From the NCBI RefSeq assembly GCF_011947225.1, contig NZ_JAATVW010000019.1, positions 36,204 through 100,203 on the forward strand: DNA of 64,000 nucleotides. Direction: 5' to 3'. The notes beneath the pieces were generated by a model, which did no database searches, was not told where the DNA came from, and worked only from the letters and a program-made list of their open reading frames with translations. Below, one piece after another: positions 47,495 to 56,709 of the stretch (the stretch's first letter is position 1; each line of letters opens with the position of its first letter). The DNA comes from Planosporangium flavigriseum. Its GTDB lineage: Bacteria > Actinomycetota > Actinomycetes > Mycobacteriales > Micromonosporaceae. The position numbers and the translations under genes were made by a program.

Positions 47495-49165
47495 ATGTAC
47501 CAGACATTCCGCCCACTGCTTGAGGCGCTGGAGCGTCTGGGCGTGGACCCGCAGGCGCTCAACCGAGCGACTGAAGAGGCGGAACGCACCGGACGGTCCA
47601 TCCGCGCCGTGCTCATCAACGATCACGTCGTCACCGAGGACCAACTTACCGAGGCGTCCGCCGACGCGTACGGGATCAAGTTCGTCGACCTCGTCGGGTA
47701 CCAGATCGACCCGGCCGCGATGGCGAAGATCCCGCTCTCGCTCGTGCTGCGCCACCGCGTCCTGGGCCTGTCCGTCGACGAGCACGAGATCACCGTCGGG
47801 ATCACCGACCCGGGCGACGTCGTGGCTCTCGACGACGTACGCGCCGCGACCGGACTCACCGTACGCCCCGTCGTCGTCGCCCGGACCGAGCTACGAAAGA
47901 TCATCGAACGGCTGCGGCGGGAGGAGAACAACCTCGGCGACGTCGCGGAGGCGCTGCGCGCCGAGCAGGCCGCCGCCACCCCCGACCTGACCACCGCCGG
48001 CGACGACGCGCCGATCGTGAAGTACGTGAACTCCCTGATCGAGCAGGCCATCGTCAACCGCGCGTCAGACCTGCACCTGGAACCGACCGAGACCGACATG
48101 CGCGTGCGCTACCGCATCGACGGCGTGCTGCACGAGATCGACACCGTGCCCAGACACGTGCAGTCAGCGCTCATCTCGCGCCTGAAGATCATGTCGAACG
48201 TCGACATCACCGAGCGTCGGGTGCCCCAGAACGGCCGGATCACGGTGCAGGTCAACCAGCGCTCGGTCGACCTGCGCACCGCGACGCTGCCGACCGTGTG
48301 GGGCGAGAAGGTGGTGCTGCGGGTCCTGGACACCAGCGGCATCAACCTCACGCTCGACGCGCTGGGGTTCACCGCCGCCAACTACGAGCGCTTCGCGTCG
48401 GCGTTCCGCAAGCCGCACGGCATGCTGCTGGTGACCGGGCCGACCGGCTCGGGCAAGTCCACGACGCTGTACGCGACCCTCGCGCAGATCAGCAAGCCGA
48501 CGATCAACATCATCACGGTCGAGGACCCGGTCGAGTACCGGCTGCCCGGCGTGAACCAGATGCAGGTCGACCACAAGGCCGGCCTCACCTTCGCCGCCGT
48601 GTTGCCCGCGATCCTGCGGTCCGACCCGGACGTGGTGCTGATCGGCGAGATCCGCGACCGGGTGACCGCCCAACTCGCCGTCGAAGCGGCGCTCACCGGC
48701 CACCTGGTCCTGTCGACGCTGCACACCAACGACGCGCCCAGCACGGTGACCCGTCTGATCGAGATGGGCATCGAGCCGTTCCTCGTCGGCTCGTCCGTCG
48801 ACTGTGTCCTGGCGCAGCGGCTGGCCAGGCGGCTGTGCGACTGGTGCAAGCAGGAGTACTACCCGACCGCCGCCGAGCTCGCGGCCGCGCGCTGGCCCGT
48901 CGACCACCTTCCCACCCCGGAGCTGCTCTGGAAGCCCATAGGGTGCCGCTCCTGCGCGGGCACCGGCTACCGGGGGCGGATCGCGCTGCACGAGGTCATG
49001 CCGATGACCAACGAGCTCGAAGAGCTGACGAGCCAGCGCGCGTCAGCTCACGACCTGCAACGGGTGGCCACCTCGCAGGGCATGCACGACCTGCGTACGG
49101 ACGGATTGGCCAAGGCCGCCGACGGCCAGACGTCGCTGCAGGAGGTCCTCCGGGTGGCGGCCTGA
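47495..49165 (+). CDS. pilB: Type IV pilus assembly ATPase PilB (GspE family)
   Basis: A 556-aa extension motor. The N-terminal domain (MYQTFRPLLEALERLGVD...; GspE N-domain) binds the inner-membrane platform. The motor has Walker A (GPTGSGKSTTLYATL), the Asp box (IITVEDPVEYRLPGVNQMQVDHKAGLTFAAVLPAILRSDPDVVLIGEIRD), the His box (STLHTNDAPSTVTRLIEMG) and a four-Cys zinc site (CDWCKQ and CRSCAGTGYRGR). All catalytic segments are intact. It is the first gene of the pil operon. Confidence 0.96.
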   Translation: MYQTFRPLLEALERLGVDPQALNRATEEAERTGRSIRAVLINDHVVTEDQLTEASADAYGIKFVDLVGYQIDPAAMAKIPLSLVLRHRVLGLSVDEHEITVGITDPGDVVALDDVRAATGLTVRPVVVARTELRKIIERLRREENNLGDVAEALRAEQAAATPDLTTAGDDAPIVKYVNSLIEQAIVNRASDLHLEPTETDMRVRYRIDGVLHEIDTVPRHVQSALISRLKIMSNVDITERRVPQNGRITVQVNQRSVDLRTATLPTVWGEKVVLRVLDTSGINLTLDALGFTAANYERFASAFRKPHGMLLVTGPTGSGKSTTLYATLAQISKPTINIITVEDPVEYRLPGVNQMQVDHKAGLTFAAVLPAILRSDPDVVLIGEIRDRVTAQLAVEAALTGHLVLSTLHTNDAPSTVTRLIEMGIEPFLVGSSVDCVLAQRLARRLCDWCKQEYYPTAAELAAARWPVDHLPTPELLWKPIGCRSCAGTGYRGRIALHEVMPMTNELEELTSQRASAHDLQRVATSQGMHDLRTDGLAKAADGQTSLQEVLRVAA

Positions 49166-49340
49166 GCAGCCTCGGTGGCTGCCTGAGGTGACCTGAGCGG
49201 CCACCGGGCGGTCCGCCCGCCACGATCGTGCATTCTACGCATTTTCCCGTCACACCTTCCTCAACCGCTGCCGTTCCCTGCCGACATATCGACAAAGGCA
49301 AGGTCCGTACCGGGAAGCAGGAGATTCACTGGAGGCAGCG
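49166..49340 (+). other. Gap between pilB and pilT
   Basis: About 175 bases with no gene. The ribosome site GGAGG lies just before the pilT GTG. I see no clear terminator. Confidence 0.6.
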
Positions 49341-50462
49341 GTGCAGGCATCACAGACGCTCGACCCCGTGGTCGAGCCGGCTGACATCGCCCGCGCCCGC
49401 GCGTCCCTTGACGACATGCTCAAGGCGCTGGTCGACGTGCACGGATCGGATCTGCATCTGACCGTGGGCGCTCCGCCGACGGTACGGGTCGACGGCCGGC
49501 TGTACGCGCTGCCGGACTACGACCGCCTCACCCGGCTGGAGAGCGCGATGCTCGTCCGGGCGGCCGCGGACGACGAGCAGTGGCGCCAGTTCGAGCGCAC
49601 CCACGAACTCGACGTGGCCTACAGCATCGAAAGGGTGTCCCGGTTCCGGGGCAACCTGTACATGCAACGAGGCTCGTACGGCGCGGTCTTCCGCGCGATC
49701 CCGCACGAGGTCAAACCACTGGCCGAGCTCGGCGTTCCGGAGTCGGTGTCCAGGTTCGCCCACCTGCCGCGCGGGCTGGTGCTGGTGACCGGGCCGACCG
49801 GCTCGGGCAAGACCACCACGTTGGCGTCCCTGCTCGACCTGGCCAACCGCACGCGCTCGGGGCACATCATCACGATCGAGGACCCCATCGAGTTCCTGCA
49901 CCCGCACAAGAGCTGCATCGTCAACCAGCGGGAAGTCGGGGCGGACACCACGTCGTTCTCGAGCGCGCTCAAGCACGCGCTGCGTCAGGACCCGGACGTC
50001 ATCCTCGTCGGCGAACTACGTGACCTGGAGACCACCGCGACCGCCCTGGCTGCGGCGGAGACCGGTCACCTCGTCCTCGCGACGATGCACACCCAGAGCG
50101 CCGCGCAGACGATCGACCGGATCATCGACATCTTCCCCCCGCACCAGCAGCCGCAGATCCGCGCGCAACTGTCGACTGCGCTGCAGGGCGTGGTGACGCA
50201 GGCGCTCTGCCCGCGGGCCGACGGCGCAGGCCGGGCCGTCATCACCGAGATCATGTTCGTCACTCCGGCGATCCGGAACCTGATCCGGGAGGGCAAGAAC
50301 CACCAGATCCCGTCGTTCATGCAGTCCGGCAGCAGCGACGGCATGCTCTCCTTCGACCAGCACCTGGCCGAGCGGGTCCGCGCCGGGATCATCACCTTCG
50401 AACACGCGCTCGAACTCTGCCACTCGGCCGAGGATCTCAAGCGCCTTGCCAGGCGGATGTGA
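49341..50462 (+). CDS. pilT: Type IV pilus retraction ATPase PilT
   Basis: A 373-aa retraction motor. Visible are the PAS-like N-domain (DMLKALVDVHGSDLHLTVGAPPTVRVDGRL), Walker A (GPTGSGKTTTLASLLD), IITIEDPIEFLHPHKSCIVNQREVGADTTSF, the VGELRDLETTATALAAAETGHLVLATMHTQSAAQTIDRIIDIFPPHQQPQIRAQLSTALQGV segment and the AIRNLIREGKNHQIPSFMQSG retraction motif. Start is GTG at 49341 after GGAGGCAGCG. Its presence suggests pili that retract and can drive twitching or DNA uptake. Confidence 0.96.
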   Translation: MQASQTLDPVVEPADIARARASLDDMLKALVDVHGSDLHLTVGAPPTVRVDGRLYALPDYDRLTRLESAMLVRAAADDEQWRQFERTHELDVAYSIERVSRFRGNLYMQRGSYGAVFRAIPHEVKPLAELGVPESVSRFAHLPRGLVLVTGPTGSGKTTTLASLLDLANRTRSGHIITIEDPIEFLHPHKSCIVNQREVGADTTSFSSALKHALRQDPDVILVGELRDLETTATALAAAETGHLVLATMHTQSAAQTIDRIIDIFPPHQQPQIRAQLSTALQGVVTQALCPRADGAGRAVITEIMFVTPAIRNLIREGKNHQIPSFMQSGSSDGMLSFDQHLAERVRAGIITFEHALELCHSAEDLKRLARRM

Positions 50463-51703
50463 TCGCCGTGCCGATGACCAGAACGTTCGACTACACGATC
50501 GTCGACACCAACGGAAGGCACAGCAAGGGCACGATCGACGCCGCCGGCGAGGCGGCCGCCGTACAGCTTCTGCGCCAACAGGGCCTGGTTCCGGTGTCGG
50601 TCACCGAGTCGGGCTCGCTGCTGCGCAAGGAGCTGTCGATCCCGGGCCTGGGCGGCCGCACGACACTGCGAGACCTGGCGGTCTTCGCCCGACAGTTCGC
50701 CACGATGAACGCGTCCGGGATGTCGCTGTTGCGCTCACTCGCCGTCTTGGAGGAGCAGGCGACGAAGGCCTCCCTGAAGCAGGCGATCGGCGACACCCGG
50801 GCCGACATCGAGAGCGGCGTCTCCCTGTCGGCGGCGATGTCCCGGCACGACAAGGTCTTCCCCGCCCTGATGGTGGCGATGATCCGGGCCGGTGAGACCG
50901 GCGGTTTCCTCGACAGCGCGCTCGAACGGATCGCGGTCACCTTCGAGAAGGACGCCGCCCTTCGCAGCAAGATCAAGAGCGCCCTGACCTACCCGGCGAT
51001 CGTCCTGCTGTTCACCGCGCTGCTGGTCACCGGCGTTCTGCTCTTCATCGTGCCGATCTTCGAGGGGATGTTCACGCAACTCGGCGGGCATCTCCCCCTG
51101 CCGACCCAGGTCCTCGTCACCGCGAGCCACAGCCTGGTCTGGTCCGGCCCCCTCCTGCTGGCGATCGTCGTGGCGGGCACCGTGCTGCTACGCCAGGGAC
51201 TACGCCGGCGACCCGCGCTGCGACTCGCGTACGACCGGGTCAAGCTGCGGCTACCGGTCTTCGGCTCGCTGTTCACCAAGATTGCGATCAGCCGGTTCGC
51301 CCGTAACCTCGGCACGCTGCTCGGCGCCGGTGTCCCGGTGCTGCAGGCGCTCGACGTGGTCGGCGCCACGACCGGCAACGCCGTCATCGCCGAGGCGATG
51401 AAGGACCTACAGACCTCCGTACGCGACGGCCAGCCGATGTCGGCCCCGTTGAGCACCCACACGGTGTTCCCCCGGATGGTCACGCAGATGATCGAGGTCG
51501 GCGAGGAGAGCGGCCAGCTCAGCCAGATGCTCGACAAGATCGCCGACTTCTACGACCGCGAGGTCGACAGCGCGGCCGAGGCCCTGACCTCGTCCATCGA
51601 GCCGATCATGGTCATCGTCATGGGCGCCATCGTCGGGTCGATGGTGCTGTGCCTGTACCTGCCGATGTTCACGATCTACCAGAACATCCAGGGGGCGCAG
51701 TGA
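50459..51703 (+). CDS. pilC: Type IV pilus inner-membrane platform protein PilC (GspF family)
   Basis: A 414-aa polytopic membrane protein. Two GspF domains (RQFATMNASGMSLLRSLAVLEEQA ... FPALMVAMIRAGETGGFLDSALERIAVTFEKD and a second copy FARNLGTLLGAGVPVLQALDVVGATTGN ... FPRMVTQMIEVGEESGQLSQMLDKIADFYDREVD) flank three hydrophobic helices. Its GTG at 50459 overlaps the pilT stop (GTGA); an in-frame ATG at 50474 is an alternative. Confidence 0.96.
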   Translation: MIAVPMTRTFDYTIVDTNGRHSKGTIDAAGEAAAVQLLRQQGLVPVSVTESGSLLRKELSIPGLGGRTTLRDLAVFARQFATMNASGMSLLRSLAVLEEQATKASLKQAIGDTRADIESGVSLSAAMSRHDKVFPALMVAMIRAGETGGFLDSALERIAVTFEKDAALRSKIKSALTYPAIVLLFTALLVTGVLLFIVPIFEGMFTQLGGHLPLPTQVLVTASHSLVWSGPLLLAIVVAGTVLLRQGLRRRPALRLAYDRVKLRLPVFGSLFTKIAISRFARNLGTLLGAGVPVLQALDVVGATTGNAVIAEAMKDLQTSVRDGQPMSAPLSTHTVFPRMVTQMIEVGEESGQLSQMLDKIADFYDREVDSAAEALTSSIEPIMVIVMGAIVGSMVLCLYLPMFTIYQNIQGAQ

Positions 51704-51835
51704 CCGCACCGTCGAAGCCACGGACCACCCGCCGTCGGCCCCTCATCAACGTCGTGACCGGCACCTCGCCGAATCACGCGCCCGGGCAGCCAGCCCGGCT
51801 CCCGTTACCCCCTTCCGAGCTGTAGGAGGCTCACC

Positions 51836-52288
51836 ATGCAGGAAACGCTCCGCCGGATGCGGGAGAAGCGCGCGACCGGCGACCGCGGCTTCACCCTGAT
51901 CGAACTGCTCGTCGTCGTCGTGATCATCGGCGTCCTGGTCGCGATCGCGATCCCGCTGTACCTGAACTACACCAAGGGTGCGGCGAACAAGTCCGCGCAG
52001 TCGGACGTGCGCGGCGCGATCTCGGCCCTCGAGCAGTACTACACCGAGAACAACTCGTACCCGGCGAACGGGGCGAGCAACGGCGGCGTCGTCGACCTCG
52101 GCAACGGCCAGAAGGCGACCGTGTCCACCGGCAACACCGTCAAGTTCGCCAGCAGCGGTGGCACCTACATCGTCTGCGGCCAGAACCAGGACGGCCAGAC
52201 GATCTACGTCTACAACAGCGCCCAGGGCGGATCGGTCAAGAAGTCCACCCAGACCTCGATCGAGGCCTGCGTGTCCAACGGTAACTGA
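51836..52288 (+). CDS. pilA: Major type IV pilin PilA
   Basis: A 150-aa prepilin. The leader RMREKRATGDRG ends at the prepilin peptidase site G|FTLIE, followed by the hydrophobic helix LLVVVVIIGVLVAIAIPLYLNY. Mature Glu5 is present. The globular part is polar and small, with two cysteines (about residues 114 and 145) that may form a disulfide. A strong AGGAGG site precedes the ATG. A GCCGAAT at 51768 could belong to an extra promoter, but no well-spaced -35 partner is present. The perfect palindrome at 52297 follows the stop. Confidence 0.95.
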   Translation: MQETLRRMREKRATGDRGFTLIELLVVVVIIGVLVAIAIPLYLNYTKGAANKSAQSDVRGAISALEQYYTENNSYPANGASNGGVVDLGNGQKATVSTGNTVKFASSGGTYIVCGQNQDGQTIYVYNSAQGGSVKKSTQTSIEACVSNGN

Positions 52289-52296
52289 GTAAGCGA

Positions 52297-52330
52297 GTGT
52301 GGCGGCGCGTCAGCTGACGCGCCGCCACAC
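52297..52330 (+). terminator. Perfect 34-base palindrome behind the pilin gene
   Basis: Arms GTGTGGCGGCGCGTCAG and its exact complement meet without a loop, eight bases after the pilA stop and about 30 bases before pilD. It has no U-tract. It can protect the pilin message from 3' decay and reduce read-through into the assembly genes. Confidence 0.8.
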
Positions 52331-52363
52331 CGTAACCCACCCACGCATCCGGAAGGAGGAATG

Positions 52364-53152
52364 ATGACGACACCCGTACTCGTGGTCGCCGGCGTGCTCG
52401 GCCTGGCCGTGGGCTCGTTCCTCAACGTGGTCATCCACCGCCTTCCCCGGGGCGAGTCCCTGCTGCGACCGGGCTCGCGCTGCGCGCACTGCCAAGCACC
52501 GATCAAGCCGTGGCACAACGTCCCGCTCGTCGGCTGGCTGGTGCTCCGTGGCCACTGCGCCGCCTGCCAGCAGTGCATCAGCCCGCGCTACCCGCTGGTC
52601 GAGGCCGGCACCGCGGCGCTGTTCGTCGCGATCACCGCGCGGTTCGGCCTCACCCTGGAACTGCCGGCGTACCTGTACCTGGCGGCGATCGCGGTGGCGC
52701 TGGCGATGATCGACCTCGACGTGCGACGCCTACCCGACGCGATCGTCCTGCCCTCCTATCTTGTCGGCACGCTGCTGCTGATCCCCGCGGTCGCGGCGCA
52801 CCGGGACTGGCCGGCCGCCGTCCGTGGACTCGCCGCGATGGCCGCCCTGTGGGCGCTCTACTTCGCGATCGCGTTCGTGTACCCGGGCGGGATGGGCTTC
52901 GGCGACGTGAAACTCGCCGGCCTGCTCGGCCTGTACCTCGGCTGGCTCGGGTGGAGCTCGGTACTGGTCGGCGCCTTAGCCGGGTTCCTGCTCGGCGGGC
53001 TCGTCGGCGCGGCGCTGCTCCTCACCGGCCGGGCCGGTCGCCGGACGGCCATTCCGTTCGGCCCGGCCATGCTCGCCGGCGCGCTGCTCGCCGTGTTCGC
53101 CGCGGGCCCCTTCACCACCTGGTACGCGTCCCTGCTCGTCCCCGCCGCCTGA
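52364..53152 (+). CDS. pilD: Prepilin peptidase/methyltransferase PilD
   Basis: A 262-aa polytopic membrane aspartyl protease. The N-terminal loop has the CxxC pairs (CAHC and CAACQQC) that bind zinc. The catalytic aspartates are in MIDLDVRRLPD and GMGFGDVKL. Eight or so hydrophobic segments span it. I chose the ATG at 52364 because GGAGG ends only one base before the ATG at 52361. It matures PilA and probably the three minor pilins encoded downstream. Confidence 0.95.
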   Translation: MTTPVLVVAGVLGLAVGSFLNVVIHRLPRGESLLRPGSRCAHCQAPIKPWHNVPLVGWLVLRGHCAACQQCISPRYPLVEAGTAALFVAITARFGLTLELPAYLYLAAIAVALAMIDLDVRRLPDAIVLPSYLVGTLLLIPAVAAHRDWPAAVRGLAAMAALWALYFAIAFVYPGGMGFGDVKLAGLLGLYLGWLGWSSVLVGALAGFLLGGLVGAALLLTGRAGRRTAIPFGPAMLAGALLAVFAAGPFTTWYASLLVPAA

Positions 53153-53181
53153 CCGGCCTGAACACCCCCAAGGAGCATCTG

Positions 53182-54204
53182 ATGGCCGCCGTGAGCCACA
53201 TTGGACTCGACATCGGGTCGACGTCCATCCGCGCGGTGGAGGCTGCCCGCGGCAAGGACGGCCCCGTCGTCACGAACTTCGGCCAGGCGGCACTGCCGCC
53301 CGGCGCGGTGAAGGGCGGAGTGGTCGGCGACGACCGGGCCCTCACCCTCGCGCTGAAGCAACTGTGGTCGGCCAGCAGATTCCGCAGCCGCAAGGTCGTC
53401 CTCGGCGTGACCAACCCGCAGATCGTCGTACGGGAGACGACGCTGGCGAACCTTCCGGAGCGGGAGATGCGCAAAGCACTGCCGTTCCAGGTCCGCGACT
53501 CGCTGCCGCTGCCGGTGGAGCGCTCGCTGCTGGACTTCCATCCGCTGGAGGCGCCGAACCGCGGCGAGACCGTACGCGGGCTGCTGATCGCCGCCCCGAA
53601 AGAGGCCGTACTGACCATGGTGCGCGCGACCGAGCGCGCCGGCCTGCACGTGACCCGGGTCGACCTGCCGTCCTTCGCGCTGTTACGGGCCGCGTCGCGC
53701 ACCGACGGTCGGGTCGAGGCGCTGGTCGACATCGGCGCGCACACGACGACCGTGGTGGTGCACCTCGACGGCGAGCCGTTGATCGTCCGGACCATCCCGC
53801 GCGGCGGTGCGGAGGTCACCGATGTGCTCGCCGGTCGGCTCGGTGTGGCGGCGCCCGAAGCCGAGGCTCTCAAGTGCCAGGTGGGGCTGCGCGCCGATGC
53901 CGACGCCAGGATCGCCGGCATGATCCGAGAGGCCGCCGGCCCGGTCTTCGACGAGATCCGCAACTCGTTCGCCTACCTGAACGCGGGCGGGCGGCAGGCC
54001 CAGGTGGCCCGGCTCGCCCTGTCCGGCGGCGGCTGCCTGCTGCCCGGCCTGGCCGAGGCGCTCGGCGCGCATCTGGGCGTCGAGACCGTCATCGCGGATC
54101 CGACCGTCCGACTGAGCGGCTGGCGGCGGTCCAGGACCGAGGCCCCCGATTCGTCCCGTCCAGCGACCGCGGTCTCGGTCGGCCTCGCGTTGGGAGCAGC
54201 CTGA
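53182..54204 (+). CDS. pilM: Type IV pilus assembly protein PilM
   Basis: A 340-aa actin-like cytoplasmic protein that docks PilN. It opens with the phosphate-1 motif IGLDIGSTSIRAVEA and has ALVDIGAHTTTVVVHLDGEPLIVRTIPRGGAEVTD and the adenosine-site segment LALSGGGCLLPGLAEALGAHLG. The ATG at 53182 follows AAGGAG. It overlaps pilN by one base. The family is usual in Gram-negative and Gram-positive type IV systems. Confidence 0.92.
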   Translation: MAAVSHIGLDIGSTSIRAVEAARGKDGPVVTNFGQAALPPGAVKGGVVGDDRALTLALKQLWSASRFRSRKVVLGVTNPQIVVRETTLANLPEREMRKALPFQVRDSLPLPVERSLLDFHPLEAPNRGETVRGLLIAAPKEAVLTMVRATERAGLHVTRVDLPSFALLRAASRTDGRVEALVDIGAHTTTVVVHLDGEPLIVRTIPRGGAEVTDVLAGRLGVAAPEAEALKCQVGLRADADARIAGMIREAAGPVFDEIRNSFAYLNAGGRQAQVARLALSGGGCLLPGLAEALGAHLGVETVIADPTVRLSGWRRSRTEAPDSSRPATAVSVGLALGAA

Positions 54205-54920
54205 TGACCACGACCCTGATGCCACCCGAGCCGGTCTCGTCCACCGAACCAGCCGCCCGGATGCTCACGATCTCGGCGAACCTGCTGCCGCCCGAGATCA
54301 TGGAGTCCCGCCATGCCCGCCGGACCCGGCGAATCGTGCTGTCCGCCGTCGCGGCGGTCGCGATCCTGCTCGGTGGCTGGTACGGCCTGGCGAGCCACCA
54401 GACGTCCCTGGCGCGCGGCGACCTCGGCAACGCCCAGAGCGACGTCGAACGCCTGGTCCAGCAGCAGAAGCCCTACGCGGAACTGATCCGCACGCAGAAC
54501 GAGTCTCGGGCGATCGACGCCCGGCTGGCCGCGCTGCTCGCCAACGACCTCCGGTGGGCGCAACTGCTGTCGTCCCTACGCGGTGCGGCGCCGCAGGGGG
54601 TGCAGCTCATCGGGGTGACGGGCGGAGTCGCCCCGGCTAAGGCCGGTACGGCCGCCACCCCGCAGGCCGGCACACCGCGGCTCCCGGACACGTCCGGCCA
54701 GAAGGTGGTCGGCACGCTGACGCTCAACGGTACGGCCCCCAGCAAGGAGACGGTGGCCGAGTACATCGACGCCCTGGCGAAGGTCCAGGGTCTGGGCAAT
54801 CCGATGCTGGAGCGGGTGAGCGAAGAGGGCAAGGCGGCCAGCTTCACGCTGCGCGTGGACATCACGGGCCTCGCCCTCGGTGGCCGCTACACCACCGGCA
54901 CCGCGTCGAAGGGGCGATGA
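54204..54920 (+). CDS. pilN: PilN-like inner-membrane alignment protein
   Basis: A 238-aa protein with the short N-terminal motif SANLLPPEIMESRHARRTRR, which in PilN binds PilM. One transmembrane helix follows (about residues 48-68, IVLSAVAAVAILLGGWYGLAS), then a coiled-coil stretch and an extracytoplasmic alpha/beta domain. Position directly after pilM and one-base overlap with it support the call. Sequence conservation is low, as usual for the family. Confidence 0.85.
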   Translation: MTTTLMPPEPVSSTEPAARMLTISANLLPPEIMESRHARRTRRIVLSAVAAVAILLGGWYGLASHQTSLARGDLGNAQSDVERLVQQQKPYAELIRTQNESRAIDARLAALLANDLRWAQLLSSLRGAAPQGVQLIGVTGGVAPAKAGTAATPQAGTPRLPDTSGQKVVGTLTLNGTAPSKETVAEYIDALAKVQGLGNPMLERVSEEGKAASFTLRVDITGLALGGRYTTGTASKGR

Positions 54921-55522
54921 TGGGTACCCGATCTGTCAACCGGCTGTGGGTGCTCGGCGGAGTACTGGGCGCCGTCGCCCTGCTCGCCGTCAGCTGGTTC
55001 TTTCTCATCCGCCCGCAGTACGACCGGGCGGACGGCCTGCGCAACGAGACCGCTACCGCACAGACCCGCACGATTGTTCTCCAGCGGCGGCTGAGCGAAC
55101 TGCGACAGCAGAACGGCAACCTGCCGCAGTACCGGGCCCAGCTGGAAGCCAACCGCAAGGCGCTGCCCGCCGAGTCCGACCTGCCGGACTTCCTGCGTGA
55201 CGTGCAGAGCGCCGGCGACCGCACAGGAGTGTCCGTGAAGGTGCTCACTGTCGGTGCCGCCACACAGGTCACCGCGGGCGGCGCGAAGGTGTACTCGCTG
55301 CCGGTCTCGGTCACGGCGACGGGGACCGTGGACAACGTGGGCCGGTTCCTGGCCCAGTTCCAGGAGCGTCAGCCCCGGGCCGTCCTGATCGAGAACACGG
55401 GCCTCACCACGTCGTCCGCCGGCGCGGTGGACCTCACGCTCAGCCTTCAGATCTTCGTCGCCCCGCCGGCCGGCACCACGCCCTCCCCCGCGGCCCCGGC
55501 CTCGTCCGCTGCGAGCAGCTGA
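54917..55522 (+). CDS. pilO: PilO-like inner-membrane alignment protein
   Basis: A 201-aa bitopic protein with an N-terminal helix (LWVLGGVLGAVALLAVSWFFLI), then a coiled coil (RNETATAQTRTIVLQRRLSELRQQNGNLPQYRAQLEANRKALP) and an extracytoplasmic ferredoxin-like domain (SVKVLTVGAATQVTAGGAKVYSLPVSVTATGTVDNVGRFLAQFQ). It overlaps pilN by ATGA and the next gene by one base. No pilP/pilQ genes follow, as expected in a bacterium without an outer-membrane secretin. Confidence 0.85.
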   Translation: MMGTRSVNRLWVLGGVLGAVALLAVSWFFLIRPQYDRADGLRNETATAQTRTIVLQRRLSELRQQNGNLPQYRAQLEANRKALPAESDLPDFLRDVQSAGDRTGVSVKVLTVGAATQVTAGGAKVYSLPVSVTATGTVDNVGRFLAQFQERQPRAVLIENTGLTTSSAGAVDLTLSLQIFVAPPAGTTPSPAAPASSAASS

Positions 55523-56112
55523 TGCCGCGCTCCCGCCCCCTGCTGGCCCCGCGCCCCGCTCGGGACGGGGGCTTCACGCTGGCCGAGGTGGTGGTGTCGA
55601 TCGCGGTGGTCACCGTGGTGATGGCGGCACTGACCACGTACTTCGTCCGGACCATGACGGTCACCAACCAGCAGCGCGCCATGCAGGTCGCGGTCCAGCT
55701 CGCTGCCGACGGCAGTGAGCTGGTACGCGCGATCAAGGGTGACCAGCTCGCCAACGGCCGCGACGAGTGCAGTGCCGGCAAGGCGTGCGGTGCTCCGGTC
55801 GCGGGCCTGGACCTGCGCAGCCCGTGGCGGCGATGGGACTACGTCGCCGCCGGCGCGCAGCCCACGCTGAAGTTCCAGGACACCCCGCAGGTCAACGGCG
55901 TCACGTACAACCGGTACTGGTACCTGGTGAAGTGCTGGCAGGCCGCCAACAGCGGCACCTGCGGCAGCTCGACCAGTGACGTGGAGTTCTTCCGGGTCAT
56001 CATCGCCGTGACCTGGCGTGACAGCCACTGCCAGGGCCGTACCTGCGCATACACCACGGCGACGCTGGTCAGCACCGCGTCCGGCGAGCCGCTGTACCCG
56101 GAGTCACCGTGA
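55522..56112 (+). CDS. Minor pilin (PilV-like)
   Basis: A 196-aa prepilin-like protein. The cleavage motif is GG|FTLAE followed by the helix VVVSIAVVTVVMAALTTYFVRTM. The mature domain has four or more cysteines (CSAGKACGAP and CGSS ... CQGRTC), which may form disulfides. The gene overlaps pilO by one base and the next minor pilin by ATGA. It likely helps initiate pilus assembly or caps the tip. Confidence 0.87.
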   Translation: MPRSRPLLAPRPARDGGFTLAEVVVSIAVVTVVMAALTTYFVRTMTVTNQQRAMQVAVQLAADGSELVRAIKGDQLANGRDECSAGKACGAPVAGLDLRSPWRRWDYVAAGAQPTLKFQDTPQVNGVTYNRYWYLVKCWQAANSGTCGSSTSDVEFFRVIIAVTWRDSHCQGRTCAYTTATLVSTASGEPLYPESP

Positions 56113-56708
56113 CCGGCCGGCGCGTTCACCAGGCTCGTGGTGCCGGCGACAGCGGTATCACGCTGATCGAGACCGTCGTCTCGATGTCGATCATGTCGTT
56201 CTTCATGGCGATCTTCACCGTAGGAATCGTGCAGATGTACCGCACGGCGAACCACACCGAGTCGCTGTCCGCGGCCAGCTCGCAGCTCAACACCGTCTTC
56301 CTACGCCTGGACAACGGCATCCGGTACGCGACCGCCATCAGCAAGCCGAGTCAGGGTGGTTCCGACTACTACGTCGAGTACCTGACGACGCAACCGGGCG
56401 GCCGGGTCTGTACCCAACTGCGCCTGAACACGTCGGCTCAACAGCTCCAACAACGCACCTGGCCGCAGGGATCGCTGGCCCAGGCCACCGCGTGGCGTGC
56501 GATCGCGTCGGGGATCAGCGCGGACGCCAACCAGCCGCCGTTCGCGCTGGACCCCATCTCCGGATCCCCGTACGACCGTCTGCGGCTACGCCTCGTGGCC
56601 GGCTCCGGATCGCAGACCACCGGAAAGACGCGGTCCGACATCACGTTCACCGCGGTGAACACCGTGACCGCCCCGCATGACGACGTATGCGGTGAAGGGA
56701 GGCCGTGA
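56109..56708 (+). CDS. Minor pilin (PilW-like)
   Basis: A 199-aa prepilin-like protein with processing motif SG|ITLIET and a hydrophobic helix VVSMSIMSFFMAIFTVGIVQMY. It keeps Glu5 of the mature form. The rest is a soluble domain with LRLVAGSGSQTTGKTRSDITFTAVN near the end. ATGA overlap with the gene before it. Probably part of the priming complex with the genes on either side. Confidence 0.86.
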   Translation: MTGRRVHQARGAGDSGITLIETVVSMSIMSFFMAIFTVGIVQMYRTANHTESLSAASSQLNTVFLRLDNGIRYATAISKPSQGGSDYYVEYLTTQPGGRVCTQLRLNTSAQQLQQRTWPQGSLAQATAWRAIASGISADANQPPFALDPISGSPYDRLRLRLVAGSGSQTTGKTRSDITFTAVNTVTAPHDDVCGEGRP

Positions 56709-56709
56709 C

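Noticed and set aside
51768..51773. Perfect GCCGAA as a FliA-type -10 before pilA
   Set aside because: The nearest CTCA is 22 bases away, outside the 15-17 base range, so it is not called as a promoter.
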